Shown piece after piece: positions 26,725-34,938 of a stretch of 64,000 bases of DNA. Numbering within the stretch: the first letter of the stretch is position 1; each line of letters begins with the position of its first letter. This stretch comes from UBA7328 sp002471345 (GTDB lineage: Bacteria > Bacteroidota > Bacteroidia > Chitinophagales > Saprospiraceae): contig CAXGOB010000001.1 in the NCBI GenBank assembly GCA_964011275.1, forward strand, positions 155,014-219,013, given 5' to 3'. Position numbers and translations under genes: made by a program. The notes below the pieces were generated by a model. The model was given only the letters and a program-made list of their open reading frames with translations. It was not told the DNA's origin and made no database searches.

Positions 26725-27288
26725 ATGGAAGAAACTATCGTAAGTCTAAAGCAAAAAACTCAGGAGGCCATTGACAAAGCATTGGATCACTTGAAGCAGG
26801 AATTGATGAAAATCAGAACAGGAAAAGCATCGCCATCTATTTTGAATGGGATACAAGTGGATTACTATGGAAATGCCACTCCATTAAGTCAAGTAGCTAA
26901 TATTGGCACTGCTGACAGCAGAACTCTTTCTATCCAACCATGGGAAAAATCCATGCTAGCTCCTATTGAACAGGCTATTTTTCAAGCTAACCTTGGACTC
27001 ACTCCAATGAATGATGGTGAATTCGTAAGAATTTCCATACCTCCATTGACAGAAGAAAGAAGAATAGAGCTAGTAAAACAAACCAAAGTCTACGGCGAAG
27101 ATGCTAAAGTTTCTATGAGAGCTGCTCGACATAAACTCATCGACTTTGTCAAAAAAGAAGTAAAAGATGGTTATCCAGAAGATGCTGGAAAAAAAGATGA
27201 GGAGACCGCTGATAAGATGGTAAAAGCAGGATATGATCAAATAGATAAAATCCTCGAAGCAAAAGAAGCTGATATCATGAAGGTATAG
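26725..27288 (+). CDS. frr: Ribosome recycling factor
   Basis: 187 aa, normal length. The family pattern is clear: HLKQELMKIRTGKASPSIL at the N-terminus, the ATPLSQVANIGTADSRTLSIQPW segment, and the C-terminal helix with VKQTKVYGEDAKVSMRAARH. RRF and EF-G split post-termination ribosomes. In most bacteria frr follows pyrH, but here it stands alone, with a 14-bp tail-to-tail overlap with lpxH. Confidence 0.98.
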   Translation: MEETIVSLKQKTQEAIDKALDHLKQELMKIRTGKASPSILNGIQVDYYGNATPLSQVANIGTADSRTLSIQPWEKSMLAPIEQAIFQANLGLTPMNDGEFVRISIPPLTEERRIELVKQTKVYGEDAKVSMRAARHKLIDFVKKEVKDGYPEDAGKKDEETADKMVKAGYDQIDKILEAKEADIMKV

Positions 27289-28027
27289 GATGTTTTTTTA
27301 ATTCTATTTCTCCTTTTTCATTCATTTCTGCATAAGTCCAAAGAGATGTCCAATCTCCCAAGTTAATAGATTTACTTGATCCATTTGAGAGTGTACGAAT
27401 TTCTCCATGATGTAGATGTCCATATATGAAATAATCTACTTTTTCGTCATTTGAAAATTCTTCAAAATACTGGTGCAGTCTTTCATCTTTTAGTTTCTCT
27501 TTTTTTGAATGTACATTCTGACTATACCTACTTCCTTTACTAGAGCTTTTCATCATCCATATTCCTAAACTTGAAGGAATAAGAGTGAATAAAGATTGGC
27601 ATAAAGGATTAGAAATAATGGCTTTGATGATCTTATAACCCAAATCACCATGACCTAACCCGTCACCATGGCAGAGATAGCATGCTTTATTATTTATAAC
27701 TTTTAACTCAGGCGTCTTTTTAATTTTTACTCCGAGCTCATTCTCAAAATATCCAAATGTCCACATATCATGATTCCCGATGAACCATTCAATCGATATT
27801 CCCCTATCTGTCAATTCACTAATCTTACCAAATAGACGAGTAAAGCCTTTTGGGACAACGGATTTGTATTCAAACCAATAGTCGAGAATATCTCCTAAAA
27901 AATAGATCGCCGCCGCATCTTCTTTAATACAATCAAGCCAATGAACAACATATCTTTCTCTGACTTTACTTGGCACATTCGTGTCTACTCCTAGATGAAA
28001 ATCAGAAATAAAATATGTTTTTTTCAA
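27275..28027 (-). CDS. lpxH: UDP-2,3-diacylglucosamine diphosphatase (LpxH-like)
   Basis: 250 aa starting at TTG. No ATG is in frame upstream and the first metal motif (ISDFHLGVD) begins at residue 7, so TTG is the only workable start. Calcineurin-like metallophosphoesterase with DFHLG, GDILDYW, GNHDMW, the HGDGLGHGD loop typical of LpxH, and the closing GHLHHGE. It makes lipid X in lipid A synthesis at the inner membrane. Located 11 bp after prs and probably co-transcribed. Its 3' end overlaps frr by 14 bp on the opposite strand. Confidence 0.9.
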   Translation of the reverse strand: MKKTYFISDFHLGVDTNVPSKVRERYVVHWLDCIKEDAAAIYFLGDILDYWFEYKSVVPKGFTRLFGKISELTDRGISIEWFIGNHDMWTFGYFENELGVKIKKTPELKVINNKACYLCHGDGLGHGDLGYKIIKAIISNPLCQSLFTLIPSSLGIWMMKSSSKGSRYSQNVHSKKEKLKDERLHQYFEEFSNDEKVDYFIYGHLHHGEIRTLSNGSSKSINLGDWTSLWTYAEMNEKGEIELKKHPIPS

Positions 28028-28038
28028 AGGAAAGAGTT

Positions 28039-28974
28039 TTACATGCCATCCATAAAGAGGGCAGCTATAGAGCGGTACTCATGTGTATTTCTGATGGCCT
28101 TTGCGAAAAGATCCGCACAAGAAAGTACAGTGAGTTTATCACTTATTTGTTTGAGCGGAATCGTATCCGTGACATAGACCCTTTCTATTACAGAAGCATC
28201 TATTCTTTCGAAAGCTGGTCCAGATAGTATAGGATGTGTACAAATTGCTCTAACAGATTTAGCTCCTTCTGCCATTAATACTTCAGCCGCTTTACAGAGG
28301 GTGCCTGCTGTGTCTACCATATCATCTACAAGTATAACATCAAAACCCTTGACATCACCTATAACTGTCATTGCTGCCACTTGATTCGCTATTCTCCGCT
28401 CTTTATCACAAATCACTAAGTTTTTTTCAAAATGCTTAGAATATGCTCTTGCTCTTTTTACTCCTCCTACGTCTGGGGAAGCAAAAATTACATTCTCCAT
28501 ATTTTGAGTGGCCAGATAAGGCATAAAAATGGCTTCACTCTTGAGGTGATCCACTGGAATATCAAAAAAACCTTGAATCTGTTCAGCGTGAAGATCCATC
28601 GTGACCACTCTATCTGCTCCTGCTGCTTGAAGTATATTTGAAATAAGCTTTGCTGAAATAGGTACTCTTGCTTTATCCTTTCTATCCTGACGTGCATATC
28701 CAAAATATGGAATTACAGCTGTGATATAATTAGCTGAGGCTCGTTTCGCACTGTCTATCATGAGAAGCAACTCCAACATGTTATCAGCAGGGGGAAAAGT
28801 AGATTGTATGAAAAACACGTACGTACCCCTCACAGATTGATTAATGATGGGTTGCATTTCTCCATCACTAAACCTATTAATCGTAACATCTGATAACTGT
28901 TCGCCGTAATTTGAGGCTATTTTTTCGGCTAAATAAGCTGAGTTTTCACCTGAAAAGAGTTTAACTTCTGCCAT
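28039..28974 (-). CDS. prs: Ribose-phosphate pyrophosphokinase
   Basis: 311 aa. It shows the PRPP synthetase pattern: FSDGEMQPIINQSVRG at the N-terminus, YFGYARQDRKDKAR as the catalytic flexible loop with conserved Arg/Lys, DLHAEQIQGFFDIPVDHL, and the ribose-5-phosphate loop VDDMVDTAGTLCKA. It makes PRPP for nucleotide, His and Trp synthesis. On the minus strand a TATCTTTC box close to the -7 consensus lies about 20 bp upstream of the ATG. Confidence 0.97.
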   Translation of the reverse strand: MAEVKLFSGENSAYLAEKIASNYGEQLSDVTINRFSDGEMQPIINQSVRGTYVFFIQSTFPPADNMLELLLMIDSAKRASANYITAVIPYFGYARQDRKDKARVPISAKLISNILQAAGADRVVTMDLHAEQIQGFFDIPVDHLKSEAIFMPYLATQNMENVIFASPDVGGVKRARAYSKHFEKNLVICDKERRIANQVAAMTVIGDVKGFDVILVDDMVDTAGTLCKAAEVLMAEGAKSVRAICTHPILSGPAFERIDASVIERVYVTDTIPLKQISDKLTVLSCADLFAKAIRNTHEYRSIAALFMDGM

Positions 28975-29122
28975 GAATCAATTCATTCTCTCTGGTAATG
29001 CGAAAGATAGACATTATTGCTTTATAGGCAAAGGAATAGATGAGATACAAAAATATTTTCAATTATTATATTAACAGGAAGAGGTAAAGTAGGGTTCTCG
29101 AGTGTTTAAAATAGGGGAATAA

Positions 29123-29152
29123 AAAAGCACCTTCTGGTATTGAGGTGCTTTT
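29123..29152. terminator. Bidirectional intrinsic terminator in gene-free stretch
   Basis: AAAAGCACCT and AGGTGCTTTT form a perfect 10-bp stem with a 10-nt loop, with T-runs at the 3' end on both strands (six T on the minus strand). No gene ends here, so it implies an unannotated transcript or an insulating role between prs and the next operon. Confidence 0.7.
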
Positions 29153-29353
29153 ACTTGGTATAGTAGGGTAAAACTAACTTTAAATCTCTCAACTTTTAGA
29201 GGATATTGTTGGTATTTCGTGTGTAAACTAATTATTAATTACGGTTATTAGACAAAGGTTCTTCAGCTTACCCCTATCCTCGACATAAATTTTTTCTTTA
29301 AAAAAGTTCTTTTGTTACATTGAGAGAAGAAAAACATGAAAGATTTTACCCTT

Positions 29354-29407
29354 GATAGCATTAAATGGCTATCATTATCATCGCTTTGCTGGAATGCTTA
29401 AGCGATG
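29354..29407. repeat. Two consecutive hairpins upstream of 29449 gene
   Basis: GATAGC/GCTATC (29354-29359 and 29368-29373, 8-nt loop) followed by CATCGCTT/AAGCGATG (29379-29386 and 29400-29407, 13-nt loop). Both have perfect arms. They could structure the leader of the following mRNA or belong to a small RNA. Confidence 0.45.
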
Positions 29408-29448
29408 CAAAAAACTTTGAATTAGAAATACTGAATAACATTTAGAAT

Positions 29449-29805
29449 ATGAAGATTTGGATTGTTTTGACACTTATTGTTGAGCTGGTTGTGGGACTTC
29501 TCCTTTTGACATTTCCAGAGGTTGTTCCTCAGTTGAAAGGAGCCGAAGGCACAGCCCTAGCTATGTCAAGAATGTACGGAGCAGCTGCTATAACAATTGC
29601 AGTACTATGCTTTTGGACCCTAAGGTATTATACGGTTGATGGAGTGGTTGGACTTTTTCTACATGTTATGATCGCCTTTCAATTTATGATCATCGTTGCT
29701 TCTGTGATTAGTTATGTAAAAGGAGAGAGTGTAGATGCAGGACCAATTATATTGCATTCTGCGTTTTTAATCGGTTACATATTTTTTTATTTTAAAAGAA
29801 GATAA
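29449..29805 (+). CDS. Small four-helix membrane protein
   Basis: 118 aa, almost entirely hydrophobic, with four predicted membrane helices (about 2-22, 40-58, 66-88, 97-114) and little loop sequence. I recognise no specific family. Similar short proteins in Bacteroidota are left as hypothetical membrane proteins. It is 23 bp upstream of the quinone-oxidoreductase-like gene, so the two are probably in one operon with the following isomerase-like gene. Confidence 0.8.
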   Translation: MKIWIVLTLIVELVVGLLLLTFPEVVPQLKGAEGTALAMSRMYGAAAITIAVLCFWTLRYYTVDGVVGLFLHVMIAFQFMIIVASVISYVKGESVDAGPIILHSAFLIGYIFFYFKRR

Positions 29806-29828
29806 TTTCGCTTAATACGACAAGAGTT

Positions 29829-30803
29829 ATGAAATCATTAGTATGTGATAAGTGGGTATTGCCCTCGGAGTTAAAAGTAGGTGAGTTACCTACCCCATCA
29901 CCAGGACCTAAAGAAGTTCTTATAAAAATAAAAGCCTGTGGTGTTAACTTTCCTGATGTTTTAATAGTACAAGGACTTTATCAATTCAAACCTTCTTTTC
30001 CATTTTCTCCTGGAGGAGAGATTTCAGGTATAGTGGAGTCTATTGGAGAAGACGTGAAACATCTTAAAGTAGGTCAAGAGGTGGTAAGCATGATAGGATG
30101 GGGAGGCATGGCTGAATATGTAGTAGCTAACAAAAATGTAGTGTTTCCAAAGCCACCAGGCATGCCACATACACTAGCTTCGGCTTTTCTTATGGTTTAT
30201 GGTACTTCTTATCATGGGCTTAAGGATAGGGCCAAACTCAAAAAAGGAGAAACTCTTTTGGTTCTTGGGGCATCAGGAGGTGTAGGATTAGCTGCTGTAG
30301 AATTGGGAAAATTGATGGGAGCAAAAGTAATTGCAGCCGCATCGACATCTGAAAAACTAGAGGTCTGCAAAAAATATGGCGCAGATGAAGTAATTAATTA
30401 TACTACTGAAAACCTCAAAGACAGAATTAAAGAACTTACTGATGGCAAAGGTGCAGATGTCGTGTACGACCCTGTTGGTGGCGAATTCTCAGAACAAGCA
30501 CTAAGAGCTACAGCTTGGAAAGGGCGTTTCCTAGTAATTGGATTCGCTGCTGGAGAAATACCTAAAATTCCTCTGAATTTAGCCCTACTTAAAGGCTGCG
30601 ACATCGTAGGTGTCTTTTGGGGTTCATTCGCGCAAAGGAATCCTAATGGGCTTATGCAGAATACGATGCAACTAATACAGTGGTATCAAAGTGGTGATAT
30701 CAAACCACATATTCATGGCACCTATACTTTAGATAAAGCCCCAAATGCCATAATGGCTCTTATGAATAGAGAGGTAAGTGGTAAAGTGGTAATTGAACTT
30801 TAG
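29829..30803 (+). CDS. NADPH:quinone oxidoreductase family protein (MDR superfamily)
   Basis: 324 aa. Medium-chain dehydrogenase/reductase fold without zinc ligands. N-terminal GroES-like domain with KACGVNFPDVLIVQGLYQ and PGGEISGIVESIGEDV, then a Rossmann domain with LVLGASGGVGLAAVELGK (about 142-159) and the cofactor region AASTSEKLEVCKKYGADEVIN. The QOR subgroup reduces quinones or alpha,beta-unsaturated carbonyls with NADPH. In an operon with a membrane protein and a Tat-exported isomerase-like lipoprotein; the link between them is unclear. Confidence 0.93.
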   Translation: MKSLVCDKWVLPSELKVGELPTPSPGPKEVLIKIKACGVNFPDVLIVQGLYQFKPSFPFSPGGEISGIVESIGEDVKHLKVGQEVVSMIGWGGMAEYVVANKNVVFPKPPGMPHTLASAFLMVYGTSYHGLKDRAKLKKGETLLVLGASGGVGLAAVELGKLMGAKVIAAASTSEKLEVCKKYGADEVINYTTENLKDRIKELTDGKGADVVYDPVGGEFSEQALRATAWKGRFLVIGFAAGEIPKIPLNLALLKGCDIVGVFWGSFAQRNPNGLMQNTMQLIQWYQSGDIKPHIHGTYTLDKAPNAIMALMNREVSGKVVIEL

Positions 30804-30830
30804 TAGACAATTCTTTAAAATATATTTATA

Positions 30831-31817
30831 ATGAAAAAATCAACCAATTCTCTAAGAAGAAACTTTCTTAAAAAAAGTTCAGTAATAGTTGCTGGAGCGA
30901 CAGTTGTTCCTTTCTTTCTTAATGCATGTAAATCAGAAAGTAAACCTGTGATAGCTGCTGCCAAAGAAGCAGTAGAGTTAGCTTCTAAAGATTTATTCTT
31001 TAAACTGTCATTAGCTCAGTGGTCTTTTCATAAAACTCTTTTTGCAAAGAAAATGGACAATTTGAGTTTTATTGATAAAGCAAAAGAGTTGGGTTTCGAT
31101 GGAGTAGAATATGTAAATCAATTCTTTAAAGACAAGGCAGAAGACATGGCCTTTTTGGATCAACTAAATGCTAAGGCAAAAGAGCACAATTTGATTCAAA
31201 ATCTGATCATGATAGATCGAGAAGGTGGACTAGGTCTAGTGGACGACACGAAAAGAACTGAAGCAATAAATAACCACCACAAGTGGGTTCATGCGGCCAA
31301 ATATCTTGGATGTGGATCTATAAGAGTAAATGCTTATGGAGAAGGAACTGCAGAAGAAGTAAGTGCAGCAGCTATTGATGGATTAGGTAGACTATCAGAA
31401 TATGCAGCTAAAGAAAGTATCAACGTTATTGTAGAAAATCATGGCGGCTATTCTTCTAATGGTGCCTGGATGGCGAATGTGCTAAAGCAAGTGGATATGG
31501 ACAATTGTGGATCCCTTCCAGATTTTGGCAACTTCTGTATCAAGAGAGGTAAAGATGGCTGTGAAGAGGAATATGACAGATATCAAGGTATGATAGATTT
31601 GATGCCCTATGCAAAAGCAGTAAGTGCTAAGAGTCATGATTTTGATGCTGATGGAAATGAGATCAATACCGACTATGTGAAAGTCATGAAAATTGTAAAA
31701 GATTCAGGATTCTCAGATTTTGTTAATGTGGAATATGAAGGTCGCGATTTGAGTGAAGAGGAAGGTGTGATTAAGACAGTTGAGTTATTAAAAAAAGTAG
31801 GTGCGGAATTGAGTTGA
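30831..31817 (+). CDS. Sugar phosphate isomerase/epimerase-like TIM barrel, Tat-exported lipoprotein
   Basis: 328 aa. The signal combines a twin-arginine motif (RRNFLKKSSVIVAGATVVPF) with a lipobox LNAC (C33), so it is exported folded and lipid-anchored. The mature part is a xylose-isomerase-like TIM barrel (AP endonuclease family 2 fold): FDGVEYVNQFF, then VIVENHGGYSSNG with a metal-binding-type Glu, LPDFGNF, AVSAKSHDFDADG and FVNVEYEGRDLSEEE. Probably acts on sugars or sugar derivatives in the periplasm; the substrate is unknown. Convergent with dprA, with 2 bp between the stops. Confidence 0.92.
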   Translation: MKKSTNSLRRNFLKKSSVIVAGATVVPFFLNACKSESKPVIAAAKEAVELASKDLFFKLSLAQWSFHKTLFAKKMDNLSFIDKAKELGFDGVEYVNQFFKDKAEDMAFLDQLNAKAKEHNLIQNLIMIDREGGLGLVDDTKRTEAINNHHKWVHAAKYLGCGSIRVNAYGEGTAEEVSAAAIDGLGRLSEYAAKESINVIVENHGGYSSNGAWMANVLKQVDMDNCGSLPDFGNFCIKRGKDGCEEEYDRYQGMIDLMPYAKAVSAKSHDFDADGNEINTDYVKVMKIVKDSGFSDFVNVEYEGRDLSEEEGVIKTVELLKKVGAELS

Positions 31818-31819
31818 TA

Positions 31820-32926
31820 TCAGAGCAATGTATATCTCTTCCCAGGAAGACTTTTTACAATTCCTTTAAACTCTAAAGCCAATAGCTGAGAAGACAAGGT
31901 GCTCAGAGGTTTCCCTAATGAGTAATGCAGTGTGTCAATATCAATTGCATCTATTCCTTTAAGGGCTTCTACGATTTTTCGTTCATCACCTTTCAGTTCT
32001 TCGAAAAGACGCATTTGTGCTTCCATTTTTTCTTGAGGCTCCCATCTCATGATGTATCCTACATCTTTAGCCGATTGCAATAGGTGGGCCTTATGCTGTT
32101 TGATTAAATTATTGCACCCTTCTGATGTTTCATCATTCGTACGTCCTGGCAAGGCAAAAACATCCTTGCTCATACTGTTAGCCAATTCAGCAGTAATCAT
32201 AGACCCTCCTGAGCTTTTCGATTGGATTACAATGACTACATCACTCAAAGCGGCAACAACTTGATTCCTAACAGGGAAATTTTGTCGGTCTGGACCAGTT
32301 CCAAAATCAAATTGGCTGATTACGGCTCCATTTGTTTTGATTTTTTTAGCAAGGCTGTTATGACTGGAAGGGTACACAACATCTATCCCTGACCCTAGGA
32401 CAGCTATATTATTTACTCCCATCTCTACAGATCTTCTATGTGCACATGCATCTATGCCATAAGCAAGGCCACTAATGATCTGTACGCCATATTCTTTTAA
32501 ACCTTCTACTAATTTTTCACATTGAATCGTGCCATATTCAGTACAATTTCTGGTACCAATGATTGCTACTGTCCTATGTGGATTAAGATCAGCATTCCCA
32601 TCCATGAAAAGAAGTAATGGGGAGGTATCATGATGTTTGAGCCTTTGAGGGTAATCAGCATCTGTATAGAATAAAGGTTTTATTGCTGGGTTTGACTCCA
32701 ATTGTTTCAAGGTCTCTTTAGCAAGCTGTTCAGGTTTTGCAGACAATAACAAATCGGCCACATTCTCACCAATAGAATGAATACTCATGATGTCCTTTTT
32801 GTCAGAGTTGAACACTTTCTTTGCGCTACCAAAATGATTGATGAGGAGTTTAGAAGTCACTTTCCCAATGCCAGGAATCTTAGTCAATGCAATTTTAAAA
32901 ATGAGATCATTATTGATTTGAGACAT
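31820..32926 (-). CDS. dprA: DNA-processing protein DprA
   Basis: 368 aa. An N-terminal helix-hairpin-helix/SAM-like part (LTKIPGIGKVTSKLLINHFG) precedes the Rossmann-type DprA core: AIIGTRNCTEYG, IISGLAYGIDACAHRRSVE, AVLGSGIDVVYPSSH, GAVISQFDFGTGPDRQNFPVRNQ and SGGSMITAELA. A C-terminal winged-helix domain follows. DprA loads RecA onto incoming single-stranded DNA during natural transformation. Its start overlaps the end of the upstream TMTC-like gene by 17 bp. Confidence 0.97.
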   Translation of the reverse strand: MSQINNDLIFKIALTKIPGIGKVTSKLLINHFGSAKKVFNSDKKDIMSIHSIGENVADLLLSAKPEQLAKETLKQLESNPAIKPLFYTDADYPQRLKHHDTSPLLLFMDGNADLNPHRTVAIIGTRNCTEYGTIQCEKLVEGLKEYGVQIISGLAYGIDACAHRRSVEMGVNNIAVLGSGIDVVYPSSHNSLAKKIKTNGAVISQFDFGTGPDRQNFPVRNQVVAALSDVVIVIQSKSSGGSMITAELANSMSKDVFALPGRTNDETSEGCNNLIKQHKAHLLQSAKDVGYIMRWEPQEKMEAQMRLFEELKGDERKIVEALKGIDAIDIDTLHYSLGKPLSTLSSQLLALEFKGIVKSLPGKRYTLL

Positions 32927-34727
32927 TTTGTGCTTTTTGAAGATAGTATTGGGTTTCTTGTGGTCTGTTTAAAGCATTGTAAACTTTACTTAAGGCAAGG
33001 TTTGTTTTCTGGTCATTCTCATCTAGTTTCGATGCATATAAAAGGAATCGAGCTGCCCATTCATTTCTTTTTTGAGCCATAAACATTTCATCATGTCCAA
33101 TTCTATAGTAAAAATTGATCAATTCAGAAGAATAAGAAGGAGTGTCATTGAGATATCGTAGATATTCATGAAGAAACCCTGTTCCTGGGGTTACCCTCGC
33201 AACGTTGAAAAAAGTGTTAAGTAATGAATTCAAATCATTATCATATTTAAATAGTTCTGCTGCGACTCCTGCTTTCATTTTAGAAGCATTCTGATATTGA
33301 GGTAATATCTCAAATGATTTAGATATAAAATGATTGGCCTGATTTAAATTTTCTTGTTTCTGGGCAGATTCTCGACTGCTTTGATATTGATCAAAATAAG
33401 TAGTTCCCATAAATAAATTGGCCCTAGCACTATTTTTTGAAACTTTCACAGCTGAAGCATTCAGGGTAAATCCATTTTCCCAATCAGGCACTCTCTGAAG
33501 TCCTATAGATACATAGCCAATCGTGATAAAAGCAAATAGTATCACCCCTAGATATCTTAATTTTCGATTGTCCCTTTTATAAACACTCAATAAACCATAA
33601 GCTACCAAAACTGATGAGGCGATAGATGAAACAAACAAAAACCTCTCATTCATAAAGGTGCCAACCCCCACAAATGCATTACTCACAATGGTCATTGTAA
33701 GTAAGTAGGTAAGAACACTCCAAGTAATAATTCTCCACTTTTTTCTTGAAAGAATGGCAACTACAAACATCACTATATGAAGGGCCGCTGAGAGGACAGG
33801 GGTAATCTGATTCCACTTCATTATTGGGATGTGATATGGATAGTAATCATGAGTGAGGGGATAAGGAAATATAGACAACTTCAAATACATTAAAAGAGTG
33901 TGCGATATAGTAGCAGACTTTTCACTTCCATTCATATTCACGAAAGGGTTATTCATAATATTAGTAGGAGCCGCGTTCCCCAAAATATATCCAACAGCAT
34001 TATATCTCATAGTGAAATATATAATTGTCGGAAGAGCTAATGATGCAATCACTACACCCCATTCCTTCAATGAGATTTTAGTAAATAGAAAAACAGATAA
34101 TGGGATAACAGCTAGAAAGGTGAGTGCATTTTCTTTAGAAAGAAGAGCCAAAAAGAATAGGAGCGATGATGCAACGGAGTATTTAGGTTTTGATAACCTT
34201 ACATATTTGAGAATATAGATTAATGCTAAAAGTGAAAAACCCAGAACCATGATTTCATCACGTCCTTTCACATTGGCTACTGCCTCTATATGAACAGGAT
34301 GAATCAAAAAGATAAAGGCAGATAGTCCAGCTATCCATACTTTATTAACTGAGGCATTATCATTTAATAATAATAGAATACTTCGATAAAGAGTAAGAAC
34401 GCAGAAGAAATACAACAAGACATTAATTAAATGACTCCATTTACTATCCGTTCCCCAAAGAGCATTTTCTATTGCAAAGGTTACTAGAGATAAAGGTCTA
34501 TATCGAGCACCTGGTAGAATATCTTGTTGAGAGCCAAAATAACCTGAGAACGATTCTGTAGTGAGAATTTCTCCAATTCCATTCCATCCTTTTTGTACCT
34601 GACTATTTTCTGTAAAGACAATTTTGTCATCCAAGACATATTCAAAAGAATAGGTTCGTCCATAGATAATCACAACTACAATAAAAGCAGCTGTTATAAT
34701 AGTCCATTTATTTTTGAGGTACTGCAA
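32910..34727 (-). CDS. TMTC-like membrane glycosyltransferase with TPR-like tail
   Basis: 605 aa starting at TTG; no in-frame ATG keeps the first membrane helix. About ten to twelve membrane helices. The first periplasmic loop carries LDDKIVFTENSQVQKG (D33-D34) and later RYRPLSLVTFAIENALWG, the pattern of the GT-C/DUF1736 proteins related to eukaryotic TMTC O-mannosyltransferases. The last about 170 residues are helical and TPR-like (KNSARANLFMGTTYFDQYQS, LALSKVYNALNRPQETQYYL). It likely transfers a lipid-linked sugar in the periplasm. Overlaps dprA by 17 bp; a small membrane-protein gene lies just upstream. Confidence 0.85.
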   Translation of the reverse strand: MQYLKNKWTIITAAFIVVVIIYGRTYSFEYVLDDKIVFTENSQVQKGWNGIGEILTTESFSGYFGSQQDILPGARYRPLSLVTFAIENALWGTDSKWSHLINVLLYFFCVLTLYRSILLLLNDNASVNKVWIAGLSAFIFLIHPVHIEAVANVKGRDEIMVLGFSLLALIYILKYVRLSKPKYSVASSLLFFLALLSKENALTFLAVIPLSVFLFTKISLKEWGVVIASLALPTIIYFTMRYNAVGYILGNAAPTNIMNNPFVNMNGSEKSATISHTLLMYLKLSIFPYPLTHDYYPYHIPIMKWNQITPVLSAALHIVMFVVAILSRKKWRIITWSVLTYLLTMTIVSNAFVGVGTFMNERFLFVSSIASSVLVAYGLLSVYKRDNRKLRYLGVILFAFITIGYVSIGLQRVPDWENGFTLNASAVKVSKNSARANLFMGTTYFDQYQSSRESAQKQENLNQANHFISKSFEILPQYQNASKMKAGVAAELFKYDNDLNSLLNTFFNVARVTPGTGFLHEYLRYLNDTPSYSSELINFYYRIGHDEMFMAQKRNEWAARFLLYASKLDENDQKTNLALSKVYNALNRPQETQYYLQKAQNVSNQ

Positions 34728-34733
34728 TTTTTA

Positions 34734-34916
34734 CTAAATGTTAATCCTCTCTTTACAGATGTGTTTCGTATGAGTTATTTCTTTGCTGTTTGTGTCGACA
34801 TAGTATTCTATGACATTTTCACATTCTTCGTGATCATTGCTAAAATGAATAAAAGTTATCCCTCCAACAAAAATGACTGCTATACCAATAAATGATATAA
34901 TCAGTTTTTTCTTCAT
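34734..34916 (-). CDS. Small single-pass membrane protein
   Basis: 60 aa from ATG (a TTG one codon before is possible). One N-terminal membrane helix (KLIISFIGIAVIFVGGITFI), then a short acidic and His/Cys-containing tail (HEECENVIEYYVDT, HICKERIN). It ends 6 bp before the TMTC-like gene start and lies 22 bp from the upstream amidohydrolase gene, so it fits the operon spacing. The two cysteines could be a periplasmic disulphide. Family unknown. Confidence 0.65.
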   Translation of the reverse strand: MKKKLIISFIGIAVIFVGGITFIHFSNDHEECENVIEYYVDTNSKEITHTKHICKERINI

Positions 34917-34938
34917 CAATTTAAGTTGATATTCTCAT

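Larger units (their letters stand above)
28975..29448. other. 474-bp gene-free stretch with several hairpins
   Basis: No credible coding frame on either strand and no tRNA-like sequence. It contains a terminator-like hairpin at 29123-29152 and two adjacent hairpins at 29354-29373 and 29379-29407, the latter ending 41 nt before the start of the next gene. It may hold a small RNA gene, a structured 5' leader for the gene at 29449, or both. Nothing in it matches an RNA family I know. Confidence 0.5.

Noticed and set aside
28975..29448. tRNA, tmRNA, SRP RNA or 6S RNA in the gene-free stretch
   Set aside because: No GTTCGA-type T-loop, no SRP tetraloop region, and no known conserved element could be seen by eye; only generic hairpins remain.
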